A stretch of DNA of 64,000 bases. It comes from Pseudoscleropodium purum. Lineage: Eukaryota > Streptophyta > Bryopsida > Hypnales > Brachytheciaceae. A program made the translations under genes and the position numbers. Location of the stretch: the NCBI GenBank assembly GCA_963969395.1, contig OZ017799.1:9488501-9552500 (forward strand), read 5' to 3'. Positions 12,960-25,599 of the stretch are shown piece after piece; within the stretch, counting starts at the first letter, position 1, and each line of letters starts with the position of its first letter. Under the pieces are notes generated by a model. That model saw only the letters and a program-made list of their open reading frames with translations, searched no databases and was not told the origin of the DNA.

Positions 12960-14070
12960 ATGGTGAAATTAGGTTGCTTGAATAATTAGGTTAACTTATC
13001 TTCCTAAGGTTGCTTTACAAGTCATCAAAATGAGCAATTATTTCTACAAATATTTCCATTTGTATACATAAGGTTTATGAGTCACAATTACAACAATACC
13101 TAATTCAAAAATAGTACATTTGCTTCCTTTGCAATGAAATTTCTTTTCATTTTATGTCAAAAAAAAATGAAAAAAGTAGTACATTCTTGTACAATAAAAG
13201 TAAATATTTACACAATGTATAATGTCAAGAAATTATTGAGATTAGAACATCACCACTGCATCAACAGAGAAAGGAATGTAAAAAACATTTCATATAGTAA
13301 TGTGGTGCGAGCAAGTTGCATCTCTCCTTCTAGAACTACCACAATGCAATCCACATGACACCCTTCAGCACCATCTAATTCAACTTGTTTTACATCATCA
13401 ATGATGTCATGCAAGAGAATGATTCCTCTATTGACAAAGGGTTGGGTCATTGTGAGCTATTGTGTGGGTACAAAAGACCTTGAAAGTGGCATAGATGGAG
13501 CCTTGTAGCGTTGCTTATGAAACTAGAGTTTTTTTTGTAATGGTGCAATAGAGCCCAAATGTGCGGCCTTCCCTCAAGAGTTGCATTTTTTTTTGTGGTC
13601 AAGCTCAAATGTATTGCCTTCCCACAAGAATCATGATTGTTTCTATCTATAGTCTCTATGCTTTTAGAGCAACCCCATGGCAACTCACAAAGGGGATTGA
13701 CAGGGCCAGTGGACGAGCCCAGACTAAAATTCTAGACCACGATAGACATGCCAAGTACAAAATTTTGGCCAACCATTGTAAGATTTGTAGTGCACACTAA
13801 GCCAAATGGTGAAGATTGAGCGCACCATGCCATGAAATTTGCACCCCTTTTGACTTGGATTTTGTCCTCGATTTCAAGGTTTTGAGCCCACTTGACCTAC
13901 AACCATGCACAACAAGGGAAAACACCTATACCAATTGGCTACTTGCCATCAAAAAAATTTGTTGGCTAAATGTAGGAATAGCTTTATTGGCATTTGGTGA
14001 GAAGATTAGGTGGAGAGTATATTTTATAATGGAATTCATTGTCAATCATGAATCCTCAAAAGATATGAAA
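12960..14070. other. AT-rich intergenic DNA
   Basis: No gene recognised. Around 13545-13640 two short similar phrases (CAAATGTGCGGCCTTCCC and CAAATGTATTGCCTTCCC) suggest a small internal duplication. Confidence 0.4.
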
Positions 14071-14085
14071 TAATTTAGAAATGAA

Positions 14086-14585
14086 AGTTTGATTGCTCAT
14101 AATTAAATTAAGAGTAGGAATTATATTTGAAGTAGAATTTCAAACCTCATTTAGACATAGTAAAACAATTTTTTTCAAAAAACTTTGAACTAAAAATAGT
14201 TGGTAAAAGAATGTACATTTCATCTCCAAAAATCCATTTGAGATTTAAAGACTCAAATCAAACTTTATAGACAAAATTCAGAGAAGGTGTTTGAAAATGT
14301 CAAAAAAAATTCCCTTCCAATCCCTCTCTCAAATTTGTCCATAACTTTTGATTGGGGTCTCGAAATCTCAAAAGGGTTTTTGGAAATGAGATCTATATGT
14401 ATTTTAAAAAAAATTAATTTTCATTTTTTTGAAGTTTTTTATTTTACTATAGCTTAAGTGAGGTCTGAAATTCTACTTCAAATACAATTCCTAACTACGA
14501 GCAGTCAAGCTTCTTCTAAATCTAATTACATATCCCACATGGGTTGTTCTACTTCCTACCATCCCATATGTGTATAAACAACTTC
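14086..14585. mobile_element. Foldback-family element, copy 1
   Basis: The two ends are long imperfect inverted repeats. The left arm contains TTTGAAGTAGAATTTCAAACC, and the reverse complement of the right arm gives TTTGAAGTAGAATTTCAGACC. The match extends outward to TTTGATTGCTCATAATTA versus CTTGACTGCTCGTAGTTA. The right side runs on into ACATATCCCACATGGGTTG (to about 14585), a block also present in the copy at 28866-30425, whereas the left counterpart is missing. A non-coding foldback or MITE-like element of unknown superfamily. Confidence 0.7.
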
Positions 14586-14589
14586 TCTT

Positions 14590-15355
14590 CTCTTTAATAA
14601 ATACTAAATAAGCTGAAAATCCTTTTATAGTGGATGTCAAAATTGATATTTTTAATGAATTGAAAATTAAGTTTTTTGAGTTTGCATTTTAGGCAACAAA
14701 ATTGCCTCACCTCATCCACACACACAACTTGGTGTGCCTTCTTGACACCGCTACTTGATGCGTTTGTCATGGAGTTGCCCTTAAGGTGTACATACATGTT
14801 GCCTCGGTGGGCAGCCTACTCACTAGCGTCCAAAAATTTTGCCCATTGATGGGCATGAGAGTTAGCTCTAGCACACCACCCGGGGAGAGGTTTCCACTGA
14901 TGAATGGGCAAAATCGGTAGCCGCTCAAGAATATTTGAACTCTCTACCGATATCAGTCAAGTGTTCTCATTGGACAAAAAAAAATTGTTGAAGATAGCGC
15001 ACTTGCAATAGGTAGTTGTTTTGGATTTCCCACCTACAATAAAAGGTGAACAAGCAGGGTGTGGACCTAAACAAGCAGGACCCAACAAAGTGACAACAGC
15101 ATTGTGCAAGTCACCAACTGGACCCCAACATTTTCATAAAAGTGCTTAGCATGCTAAGTGGGCAGTTTTTTATTCACTGGGTCCGGGCAATTTGCAATAG
15201 TGGTTTTGCCCACCCACCTGCCATGTAAGGAGGCTCTTAGTGTGGAGCAACACTAATTTCACTATTTAGTGTAGCTGTAATACAGATTCACCAACAAATT
15301 AGCAAATAAATAAAAATAGCTGCAGTGGCTCCTCCACCCCAATAATAAAATTTTG
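14590..15355. other. Intergenic DNA of intermediate composition
   Basis: Less AT-rich than its left flank. It contains the short palindrome GCCCATTGATGGGC near 14840 but no recognisable gene. Confidence 0.4.
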
Positions 15356-15359
15356 AAAA

Positions 15360-16135
15360 TAAAAAAATCAGCCAGTTGCCGCGGCAGAAGCGGGGAGCCG
15401 GGGGGGACCCTGTCCGCGCGTGTCCCCCCCCCCTCCACGACCGCAGTCCCAGCCCCCTCTCCTGTTCCCGAGAATACGGAACCGACAACAGCCCCCTCCT
15501 GTCCCCGACGAGATGCCGACATGCAGATATTGAAGGAGATCCTGTTCGGGGGAGATAGATATTTTCCCCCCAAAAGCAACTCGGGCCCCACTACTGGCCC
15601 ACACCACCCTTCCCAGTCCGTCCGTGACTCCGTCCGACCGACCGACCGTCCTTCACGGCAAGTCCTTGTCTCAACGACCCTTGCCACTTTGCCTTCAAAG
15701 GGAAGTGAAGCGCACTCAAGTTGTGAAACAGACATGTCTGGAGGCCCTGGACTGAGCGACTGATAAGACTTGTGGCTCACAGTCCTTGCGCGCAGTTGTG
15801 GCTGGGGATGCTCCTGACAGACGTGGGGCTTACAATCACCGGCCTATCTTGTGGCGGAGATTCACTCCTATCCTGGCTGAGAGAACTGGCAATGAGGTCG
15901 TGCCATGTGTCCTACTGTCCTACCGGGAGGTCTCGTCCAGCATTACTCTCGTGGTGTTTTTTTTTTCTTTCCTGACTCAGCTGGGTGGGTTTTCGTGACT
16001 CAGCTGAGTCAGCGGGGGCGGAACTGGACGGGGCTGATGAGACCGATGTGACCCCCTTGATTTGGACTCTCTGCTGAGTCTCTGCCCCACTCCGCCCTCT
16101 CAGCTTGATGAGGGACACCCCAAAACTTCACTTCA
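15360..16135. other. GC-rich island with abrupt borders
   Basis: Base composition jumps from strongly AT-rich to strongly GC-rich within a few bases at about 15375 and falls back near 16135. Long ORFs run open on both strands at the same place (172 codons on minus, 136 on plus). That is what GC-rich DNA with few stops produces, and neither translation shows a domain. There is a C11-type homopolymer near 15425 and a 16-bp perfect palindrome TGACTCAGCTGAGTCA at 15996-16011. It could be a transposon interior, a captured gene fragment or a GC-rich repeat, and I cannot assign it. It adjoins the tandem array directly. Confidence 0.6.
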
Positions 16136-16140
16136 CTTAA

Positions 16141-17402
16141 GCATGGCAGTGTTGGACAAGACACAAAACTTATTATCACCGTCCCCCCAAAAGTAATGTT
16201 AGCTTCATAAAAAAAATTAGTGTTAGCAGCATAAAAAAACAAATTTTTAGCATTGTAAAAAAAACTAAACTAGTGTGCTAAAGGGAATGGGGACTAAACT
16301 ATAAGAAATCTTGAAGATTTTTAGATTGGATTTTGATAATGAATGTGGGGAACATTTTAGTGCATGGCACTATTGGACAAGACACAAAACTTAGCACCAT
16401 CCCCAAAAAAATTAGTGTGAATGGGAATGGGGACTGCAAGTATTTTAGATTTGGTTTTGATAATGAACTTGGGGTACATTTTAGTGCATGGCACTGATGG
16501 ACAAGACACATAATTTAGCACAAAAAAAAAATTAAAAAAAACTAGTGTGGTAGGGAATGGGGACTATAAGAAATTTTGGATTGGGTTTTGATAATGAATG
16601 TGGGGTATATCTTAGTGCATGGCATTGTTGGACATGACACATAACTTAGCACCCTCAAAAAATAACTAGTGTAGAAGAGAATAGGGACTACAAGAAATCT
16701 TGAAGAGTTTTAGATTGGGTTTTCATAATGAACATGGGGTACATTTTAGTGCATGGTATTATTGGACGGATACTAGGATCATCAAAAATCTAGCATGGAA
16801 GGAAATGGAGACCAAAATATCTTGAAGAGTTTTAGATTGGTTTTTGATGATGAATATGGGGGTACATTTTAGTGTATGCCATTGTTGGACAGAACACTAG
16901 TATTGTCAAAAACTCATATAGGAGGGAATGGACACTACATGATATCTTGGAAGGTCTTAGATTAGGTTTTGAGAATGAGCGTGGAGGTGGAATACATTTT
17001 AATGCATGGCATTGATGTAAGTGGCACTAGTACTGTCAAAAATGTTATGTAGGAGGGCACGGAAACTACCAAATATAATTAAATGAAAGGATTCTAAATT
17101 GGATTTTGATAATGAATTTGTGTGTGTGGAAGAGACATTTTAGTGCATGACACTATTGTATAAGACACTAACATCATCAAAAATCTCATAAAATAGGGTA
17201 TGGAGACAACATATTATATTTTGGAGGATCTTAGATTTGTTTATGATAATTGAACATGGATGGTACATTTTAGTGCATGGTATTGTTGTACATGACACTA
17301 GCACCGTCAAAAAATGTCATATAAGAGGGCATGGGAATTAGTATAGGTATCTTAGAGGAACATAGATTCACTTTTGATAATGAATGTGGGTGGTACATTT
17401 TG
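16141..17402. repeat. Degenerate ~130-bp tandem array, about nine units
   Basis: The landmark TTTTAGTGCATGG(C/T)A recurs with the GCATGG-like core near 16141, 16362, 16485, 16617, 16751, 16874, 17004, 17145 and 17275, ending near 17402. Spacings are mostly 123-141 bp, with one of 221 bp at the left end. Each unit has the same order: GCATGGCATTATTGGACA, a GACAC(A/T)A segment, GGGAATGGGGACTA, then TTAGATTGG.TTTTGATAATGAA. Neighbouring units on the left look more alike than those on the right. The first, longer unit contains an extra A-rich expansion. Non-coding minisatellite. Confidence 0.9.
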
Positions 17403-17695
17403 ATGGAATTGAGGTGGAAATGGGGGTAACAAAAAAATTTCATAGGGATAGATATATAAAAAAATTCCATTCCTCCTTTTGTCTCAAAATAAATCCTTGA
17501 TTTTTCTCATGGGGAATTGTCAGATTATAGGTCGTTTCTTTTAACAAAATTGTTTTGTTTGAAATTTTGATGTATGGTAGTATTTTATTTTTATTGATTT
17601 TGACAATTGGGTTTCTATAAAAATAGAATTAAGATTGGGAATAATCTCGCAATTTTTCAACTAGAAATAGTCAAAGAAAAAAAAATGTTTTGGTA

Positions 17696-18240
17696 ATTCA
17701 TAAAGGATTAAATTGCATTATTTAGCAACATAGCATTTTTGGTCATCCATTTTTTTAGAATTTTTCTTTTTTTTCTTTTCTAATTTTTATGCAAAATATA
17801 GACAAAGAATAGCTTTAAAGTGCAACAATTTTCATAACTTTTGACTATATGATTAAAAAATTATTATATAATATGTAGTTCCTTTAGGAGCCCAAGTAGT
17901 CCAAGCTGCTCAAAAAAAATCACTTGTTCATAAAATAAAAATTTGAAATTGGTTTTCAAGAATTTTTTATAAGTGAAAAGCTTTGAATCATTTCATTTTG
18001 AATGTTATAAGGAGTTTTAGTTTGCAGATGATTAAGGAATGTTTAACTTTGAAATAAATTTTGGAGTCCTTTATTCAATTCAATTTTTAATAATTTGGGA
18101 AATCAATTTAAATCATAGGATATAAATTGCTTATTACAACACTACAACCATTAAGATGGGCATTTCTTAATTTCATAACTAAATTCTTAACAATTTCATT
18201 TTAAATCATTCTCTGTTTTTTTTTACTTGTTGCTTTTATC
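17696..18240 (+). mobile_element. TTAA-family element, right-truncated copy
   Basis: The left end AAAGGATTAAATTGCATT and the following AGCAACATAGCATTTTTGGTC match the left end of the ~0.92-kb TTAA family (copies at 23941, 28986, 39280 and 61007). Internal landmarks follow in order: TAACTTTTGACTATATG, TTGCAGATGATTA, and the ACAACCATT..GAT.GGCATTT block. Homology fades at about 18240, before the terminal third. Confidence 0.7.
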
Positions 18241-20160
18241 AAGTATGAATAATTATAGAATAAATTTTGTTCAAATTTTTTATATTTATCTCCAATTTAT
18301 TATTTCAACATATTCTAGAGAGTTGGAAGATGTAGGATCTACACATTTTAGGGTAGAAAGTTTGAAAGATGAAATCTAACTACTTGGGGAGAGATGAAAA
18401 AACTTCTTTTTGAAATCCAAGCATCATGGTCTTGCAATGGATAAGGTTCTTTATTTTGAAATTTTTGGATTGTGTACTCTAACAAGTTAAATAAGGAATC
18501 CTATGGTTTAATTGGTTATAAATTAAATATAGATGAAAGCTTTAGCCTTGCTTTGGAGACTAGTATCTTGAAGCAATTTTGAACTTCTAAATATGAAAAA
18601 AACTTTAGGTATTAATTTGGAATTTCTAATTTCAAATTAGATTTAATTTTGATTTTAGACTTCATTTTATTTATTAGACTCTTCCAAATTTTATAAACCA
18701 TGATAAATGATAAATCTAAGTGTTTTCACTAGTAATGGAAAAAATGACAAGGAAGTGGTCTCTTTAAGATTTGATTGGTTTGAATAAAAATTTACATATT
18801 AAGCAAGCTACTATACAAGTTATTTTAATTAATATTTAACACACTAATTGTTTTATTTTTAGTACTTTTTTCAACTAGGAAAAAAAATTAAAAATTTGGA
18901 TGACTTCAAGCCAAAAAAGATATTATGATCCTTTTCCAAGAGAGATTGAATTTTTTTTAAACTAAAAAATTATAAATAGAAAAATTTGTGTAAAAAATTT
19001 GTATATCTTATACTAATTGAATTAATTTTCTACTAGTTTTTGGGTTCTCATCAATATATACAACCTTTTGCTTCTCAAAATAATCAAGTGTAAGTTATTA
19101 TGAAAACAATTGTTGTTGAAATTTTTGAGCAACCAAGTACTTTGTGAATGCATGTTAGTTTGGGTATCAACCAAATAGATATAAGATAATCAAATCGTCT
19201 TTAAACTATCATTTTTTAGAATTAGATAAGTTACTACTCTTTGTGATTTGGTTGAAATATTAGAATCCATCCAAAATACATAAATTCTCACATTTTTTCA
19301 TCATGAGCTTTTTTACATGTTCCAAGACATAATTGTTTTTTTATAATATAATTCCGAAAAGATGAAACTAGTCTTTTAAGAAGGGTTAAAAAACATTCTT
19401 ATTTTTTGAAATTCAAGCATCATGATCTTGCAATTAAAAAAATTCTTTAATAAAGAATGTCCAGAAGATGTATTTCACGAGTTACAAATAGATAATATGG
19501 TTAGATCTTCCAAAAACTAATAGAAATTAAGAATTTAACATCATTCTAAAAAAGGGTGCATTGGGACAGTATGTAGCTTAAAACAACCAAAAATATCAAG
19601 GGATTTAGTGGAATTGCATATGTACATCATACATTCATACTTGACTATTACAGTTGGCAAATATAAAACAAAAAAACAAAAAAATTGAATATTTTTGGAA
19701 AGTTAGCGCTTTAAGAGAGAGTTGGAAAATAAATAAATTAATGTTGGAAATTTTGAATTATCAAAAAATTGGCCTCATGCAAATTTCAAAATAAGTCACA
19801 TGCAAATCTTAGAATAATATTTTGTCCCATCCTCTTAATGTTCATATAGTGAAGGTGTCTACTTTGTAAAACAAGAATTGAAATCTGTATTATTTCTAAA
19901 ACAGACCAATGAACCACTTTTTCCAACTTTTATTAATTATTTAGTATGAAATGCCAACCCTAAAATATGAATACATTATTGTGTACAACTAGCAAGTTCA
20001 ATAGATGTTGGTTGAAAAATGATTAAAAATAAGAAAGTGAATTCAACATCTATTTTATATTATATTCTAAATTCAATTGTTATAAAAATTGGCAAGTAGC
20101 TATGTCTATAAGTATCTTACATATCTCTGCAAACTACTTAATATTTTATTGAAGATAAAA
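18241..20160. other. AT-rich intergenic DNA
   Basis: No gene. A short phrase, GAAAT(C/T)CAAGCATCATG(G/A)TC, occurs near 18411 and again near 19416, so at least one more old repeat is present. Confidence 0.4.
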
Positions 20161-20164
20161 AGGC

Positions 20165-20690
20165 AAGTGCTTTATAAAAGTAGGGAGATAGGAGGTACAA
20201 CAATCCATGGGGGATGTATAAATTAGGACACAAAAGAGCTCAACCACTCATATTCAAGCCAAATGCACTAATTGTTTTCAGAGTTGCACTTCAAACCTTG
20301 TTTAAAAATAATAAAAGAACTTTTTGCAAAACTTAATACACTAGTAAAATGTGGGAAATATAGGAAATTTTCACTTGCAAAAATCTGATTGTAAATTGGA
20401 GTCCCTAATAGAAAGTAATGGACAAAATCTAGAACTGGCTCGGGAAGAACATTGGCATACATCATCTTTGCACTTCTCTACAACTTTCTATTAGAGATTT
20501 TGAATTAGGGACAAATTTTTTGAATTGAAAGTTACTTGTATTTTTTACATTTTACTAGTTGATCATGTTTTAAAAAAAATTATTCTACTATGCATAAATG
20601 AGGTATGAAGTGCAATTGTGAACACAATTACTCCATTTTTTTTTTTGAGTAGTCAAGCTCCCACCTTGCTTCAAATGTTCCATATCCTTT
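20165..20690. mobile_element. Foldback-family element, diverged copy 2
   Basis: The left arm has GAGCTCAACCACTCATATTC followed by GTTGCACTTCAAACCTTGTT. The right arm, read in reverse, gives GGGAGCTTGACTACTC and TTGCACTTCATACCTCATTT. Order and arm sequence resemble the copies at 14086 and 28866. Both arms are worn. Confidence 0.55.
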
Positions 20691-20889
20691 TGACAACTGC
20701 TAAAAAACAATGAACTTCACTAAAAATAAGTACACCTCATATCAAAGAAATAAGCAATACAATATGGTTCTATTATTATCTTGGATTTTTGGAGAGGGGT
20801 TCCTTATTGGTAATCAAAAGAGGATTCTAGATTATCTTAGAATCCATTTTTTGGACACCGAATGAATAAACTATTAGATAATTGCAAGA

Positions 20890-21560
20890 AAGACTTGTGA
20901 TTTTTGTAGCATTTTACCGAAAATTAGGGTTTTGAACAATGTTGAATACTATGAGTATAAGAAGGGAAAATTAACTATTCAACTTTGGACCCTTGATTAT
21001 ATTGAAGATTTATTGTACTATCGACAAGTGTTCTTTATAAATCTTAGCTACATCCACTTGAACTATGTCCCATTTTCTTACAAAAAAGGAATATGTTGAG
21101 TTCTTAATTTATAATAAATCTATGGTAGTAGGGAAAAAATGAAAAACTTACAATTTGTGAGAACTTCATAGTGATTAAATTTTACCAAAAAAATGAGCTT
21201 AAAACCATCTCCACCATTCAAAAGTGTGCATCCAACAAGCCCTATTTGTACAAATGTGGAGAACATAAAATAATCTATTTTTAATGTCCTTTGGTAGAAA
21301 CATGCACGCCTACTATAGAAATAGACTTCAAAATTTTTAGCTCAAGATCATTAATTTTGGATATTCCATATTGTATTCAAAACTATAAAATATGAAAGTG
21401 TAGAAAATTATCAAAAGTTACTTTTAAATATTAAAAAAAGTCTTAAATATTTGAAAAATAAGGAATTTCATTACAATAAAAACATCTATCTACACGAAAA
21501 TAAATTCAAGTTCATTGGATTAATGCATTAAAAGTTACAATAGATGGCAAGTTTATCATG
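20890..21560. repeat. Diverged dispersed repeat, copy 2
   Basis: Counterpart of 9060-9760, same orientation and order of shared blocks. Non-coding. Confidence 0.55.
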
Positions 21561-22420
21561 TTATTAGGAGTTAAGGTTTTTACCACAATGGCAAAATTCC
21601 CTCTAGAAGAGTCCAATAGAGAGCATAAACTATTTAAGTCTTCCAAACAATGAATTTCTCCCTAGCATTCTAAATTAACTATTTTTAAACATTATTTTGC
21701 AACACTAATCAAACATGCATTTACCTCACAAATTGGCACTTTACCATGAATCTATCATTCATCCACAAAGCATTTTTCAAATTCTTTCAACCTATTTTGC
21801 TTTAAACAGCCACTTATAAATTCATAGCCACATTTAGCCATAAACAATTACATGAAATTTACATCAATCAACCATTGGGGATTTAGCTCATGCACTTTTA
21901 TTTCTACATAGTTGAAAATGTATTGTAATCAATCTCTTGAGGGGATAGTGAAAACAACATGTTTTCAGACAATTAGTTTAATTCAGTGGATTTTTTATTT
22001 TCTTACCTCTAGACTTCTACTAGAACATAATCTTTTTAAATTCCTAACTCCAACCCCAATCCTAACTAAATCCAAATCCAAACCTAAACCCAATCCAAAT
22101 CCACCTATCCATCCTATTTGTAGTTGTAGAGTGAAAATGGAATCTGCAATCAATGTAGGATTTCTATTCCCTATATTAGTATTTGTATTGTGTATCAATG
22201 TATGTCCTTTGTATTCATACTTTGTCCCCATATCCGTATCCCAAATCAATGGCTTGGGAATTAGATTCAGTTCTTTTTGTAAGTAGATCGACAATTTGTG
22301 ATTTAAAAAAATTGAAAGTGGGGGGGATTAATCAAAAATATATTGTTTACATCCATTTTCACTAGATAGTTGGGCAAGCAATTTTTTGCTTTGAAGATAT
22401 TTAGCTATAAATTCACTTGG

Positions 22421-22950
22421 AAGTCTCGATCGCCCTTAGTAGCCAACACTTTTGTAGTAGAATGATCACCATGTCTTTGTTATTGCTTGACTTCTAGTGA
22501 ATCCAAGCTTTTTCAAATCTTGTTTCAAGGTCTACCACCTCTCCAAAATTCAACCCCATTGCCTTCATGTTTCTTTAGATATTATTTCTTAAAGTTAGAA
22601 GTCTAGATTGCCCATAACAACCAACATCCTTGTAATAGAATGACAGCCATGTCTTCATTATTGACTACCTTCTAGTGCAACTAGAATATTCTAAAATCAC
22701 TAGAAGAAAATTGTATTGAAGTCAATATAGGCTAGTTGACATTTTTCTAAACTGTGTTGACTACAACACAATTTTTAGGAAATTATGTTATAGTCAATGC
22801 ACTTTACAAAAATGTCAACTAGCCTATGTTGATCACAATACAATTTTCTTTTAGTGAATCTAACTTCAAAAATCTAAGACCTCTTCAAAATTTAATTCTA
22901 TTGCCTTAATAGTTTTTTAGATATTGTTCCCTAAAGTTGGTAGTCTTGGA
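22421..22950. repeat. Tandem duplication, 178-bp unit, second unit interrupted by a MITE
   Basis: AAGTCT(C/A)GAT(C/T)GCCC begins units at 22421 and 22599, a period of 178 bp. A third start (TAGTCTTGGACGC) lies at 22941, 342 bp further on. The excess is the 158-bp element at 22699-22856 plus its 3-bp duplication, so the second unit was about 181 bp before the insertion. Confidence 0.8.
22699..22856. mobile_element. CACTA-type MITE with AAT target duplication
   Basis: 158 bp, beginning CACTAGAAGAAAATTGTATT and ending in TTTTCTTTTAGTG, so the termini are CACTA...TAGTG, the hallmark of the CACTA superfamily. Flanks are the 3-bp direct repeat AAT (22696-22698 and 22857-22859), the duplication length expected for CACTA. 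The element is almost entirely palindromic: AGGCTAGTTGACATTTTT on the left pairs with AAAAATGTCAACTAGCCT on the right. It is too short to encode a transposase, so non-autonomous. The uninterrupted neighbouring unit at 22421-22598 serves as an empty-site reference. Confidence 0.9.
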
Positions 22951-23940
22951 CGCTTGGCACCTTCTTGCTCAAAGATCTACTCCACTCATTTCTCCTAACT
23001 TCCTCTCAAAAGAAGGTAGAGACATGCTTGACAAATTGTTTAATCCATAATTCTAATCCAATTTCAATAACCTCTTCCAAACTCAAAAGATTATTAATCA
23101 TCGAAAAATTTCAAAAGTCAAAAATACACATATGAAATAAGCCAGAGATAGTGATAGACAAAGTTCCAAACCCTAATTTCTTAGTCTTAAACCCTATTTA
23201 CTATAACTACACTAATTTTTTGGGTTTTTTTTTCCTTTTTTTTAGCTTTTCTATCACTAAAATAGTGTCAAAGTGTTCATTCTAATTGCACTCATTAGTT
23301 ATGTATTTTTTAAATTTGCAATTCATGATTTCAATTCACTTCTAATGCCAATTTCTAATCACTATATTTCTTTCCTATTTATTCCCATTTAACCTTTGAT
23401 TGATTTGATTAATTATCCATTTGTTACTTAATGTCTTTTCATTTAAAAGTCCCAATTTTTCCTTAGAGTTTCTACACCCTTCTTACAAAATCAAATTCCC
23501 TAAATTTTATGCGATTGTCCTAGAAATCCCATAGCTACTTATAAAAATATTCATTAATTTATAATTATGGATTACTTCTTTATATTAATAGTTCCTAATT
23601 CCTAATTTCACTTCAATTGTCTTAATTTTTCTAAGTCTAAATTGTGAGCCAATGTTGTGGCTCACACCTACATGTGATAGAAAAAAGATGTTTGTTTCTT
23701 GCAATCACCTTATAAATTTTTAAACTACTAAAAATAAATAATTTTAAAATCAACACTTTCATGAACAGTGAAAGTACATTTTAGGCAAGAATTTATAGGT
23801 GTTGGTTTGAGATGTAATTATTCTATATAAAGGACCTCTCTATCCTTCCTTTTCACAATATATTAAAGAAATTAACACTTCATATAAGTATATCACCATA
23901 CAAAAATATCTAGATACTTGAAGGTGTAAGTGATACTTAA

Positions 23941-24096
23941 CCCCTAAAAGACTAGCATGCATTTTTTTGGCAATATAGCAATTTTTGGCAAATTGACGTG
24001 ATTGAAGATTTGTATATTTTAGGTTGAAATTTTAATAGAAGGTATAGACAAGGAATATCTTTCATATGCACTAAATTTCATCACACACACACACAC

Positions 24097-24138
<42 letters not shown>

Positions 24139-24771
24139 TTAGAATCATTCAATTTTGATCAATGAGATGAATGTTCTAAAGAATTTTGTTTGCAAGTAGT
24201 TATAGATTTGCTATTCTCAAATAAACTTTGAAATCCTTTATTTTACTCAATTTTCAATCTTTTTCTTAAAAAAAAATCCTAGGATGTAGATTGTTTATTA
24301 CAACATTGCAATCATTGGAATTGGCATTTTTCAATTCCATAACTAAATTCTTAACAATTTTATATTTTAAATCATTCTCTGCTTCTTTCTATTTACAATT
24401 ATTTCCTATATGTTGTATAGTTTCAAATGATAAGAATTTTTTTGAGTATGTAGCCAACTTACTTAGGAAAATTAATCCAAAGAAGCAACACTATTTTGGG
24501 CACTTTTTCATAGAAAAATGAGCTTGTAAAGTGCAACTGCCATGTGTTTCACAAGGCCAAAAAATATGATTTAAATGAACTTGAATGTTTATATCTTGCA
24601 ATCTTAGTAGTGGAAATTTCTGAAATTTCACCACACATTTTGAAGTCAGCAAACTACAAGATCTTAAGGTTACATGTGTAAAAAAAAAGTTCAAAATTTT
24701 GGTACTTGCTCTAAAAATGGCACTTTTTAAGCATTTTGGTGAAAATATAGTCCTGGAACATTAGGAGTCAA
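23941..24771 (+). mobile_element. TTAA-family element, copy with internal microsatellite
   Basis: Left boundary TTAA (23937-23940) followed by CCCCTAAAAGACTAGCATGC. The right end is weak, GAACATTAGGAGTCAATTAA, with TTAA at 24772-24775. The interior follows the family order. A (CA)n(TA)n microsatellite has expanded inside it, and the segment between it and TTTTGATCAATGAGATGAA is shortened, so this copy is about 100 bp shorter than the others. No coding capacity. Confidence 0.75.
24082..24138. repeat. (CA)n-(TA)n compound microsatellite
   Basis: About eight CA units followed by GA and about 19 TA units. It lies inside the TTAA-family copy. Confidence 0.95.
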
Positions 24772-25462
24772 TTAAATTAAACAAATAAATCTTTGAAATT
24801 ATGTGACAAATTTCACTTGATTTTAGCAAATGTTGTCAAGAATTTTCTTAAAAATCAATATGACTTTTAGAATGCTTATTTTCTATCAAACTTAATTAGT
24901 TGCCTGCATACAATAGTTAAAAAATTACAACTATGATTATAAAGGCTTAGAAACAAGTAAAAATCATTAATTTTCAAATTGAATTAATATAAATTAACAA
25001 ATTTTATTTATTTCTATGAAGTTTTATTAGGTAATACTTGAATTCCCCTTAAAGTTTTTTGCTTTATAAGGTAGATGCACTCACTACAAATGCATCTCTT
25101 TCACTATGTAGTATCTGCATTCTGGCTGTGAATGGACGCCTAAAACAGTACCTAAAGTCATCCAAAAATGTCACAATTTTCAAAGCAACCAATAAAAGTA
25201 GGATATTTTTTAAGGCAACCAAAATATTCAAGAAGCAATTTGTACTTCAAGGGTTTTCATCTAAGGGGAATCTAGTAGTATGGCATGTAAAAGTATTGTA
25301 TTCTTTCAACTTCAAATATTCATGAAAGATTATCCATTTGTTAGAATCTCTAAAATGACTAGGCTGAATTTCATTGAGGGCCCATAGTAATTTCATAAAA
25401 TGAAATTGGAATTTAATAAAAGGGCTTGAAGGATCACCAAAAATGGTGACTTTGAGTACTTG

Positions 25463-25596
25463 TACCATTATCATATTGTATTAGGTGTAAAATCAAAGGC
25501 ATTTACCATTATCACATTGCACCTTGCATAAAATTGAAGGCATTTATCATTACCATATTACACCATGTTTGAAATTGAAGACATTTACCATTAACA
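25463..25596. repeat. 41-bp tandem repeat, three units plus partial
   Basis: ACCATTATCA-like starts at 25463, 25505, 25546 and 25587 give a period of 41-42 bp. Each unit ends in GA(A)GGCATTT or a close variant. Confidence 0.85.
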
Positions 25597-25599
25597 TTT

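Noticed and set aside
15262..15780. 172-codon minus-strand ORF and overlapping 136-codon plus-strand ORF
   Set aside because: Both are open because the island is GC-rich. The translations are low-complexity Gly/Arg/Pro without a domain, and neither has supporting splice or start context.
16141..17402. CRISPR-like array
   Set aside because: Units are ~130 bp, degenerate throughout and lack constant-repeat/variable-spacer structure. It is a eukaryotic minisatellite.
22020..22110. CCAAATCC-rich stretch as a telomere-like repeat
   Set aside because: The words vary (CCAACC, CCAAAT, CCTAAACC) and do not form the plant telomere heptamer in tandem.
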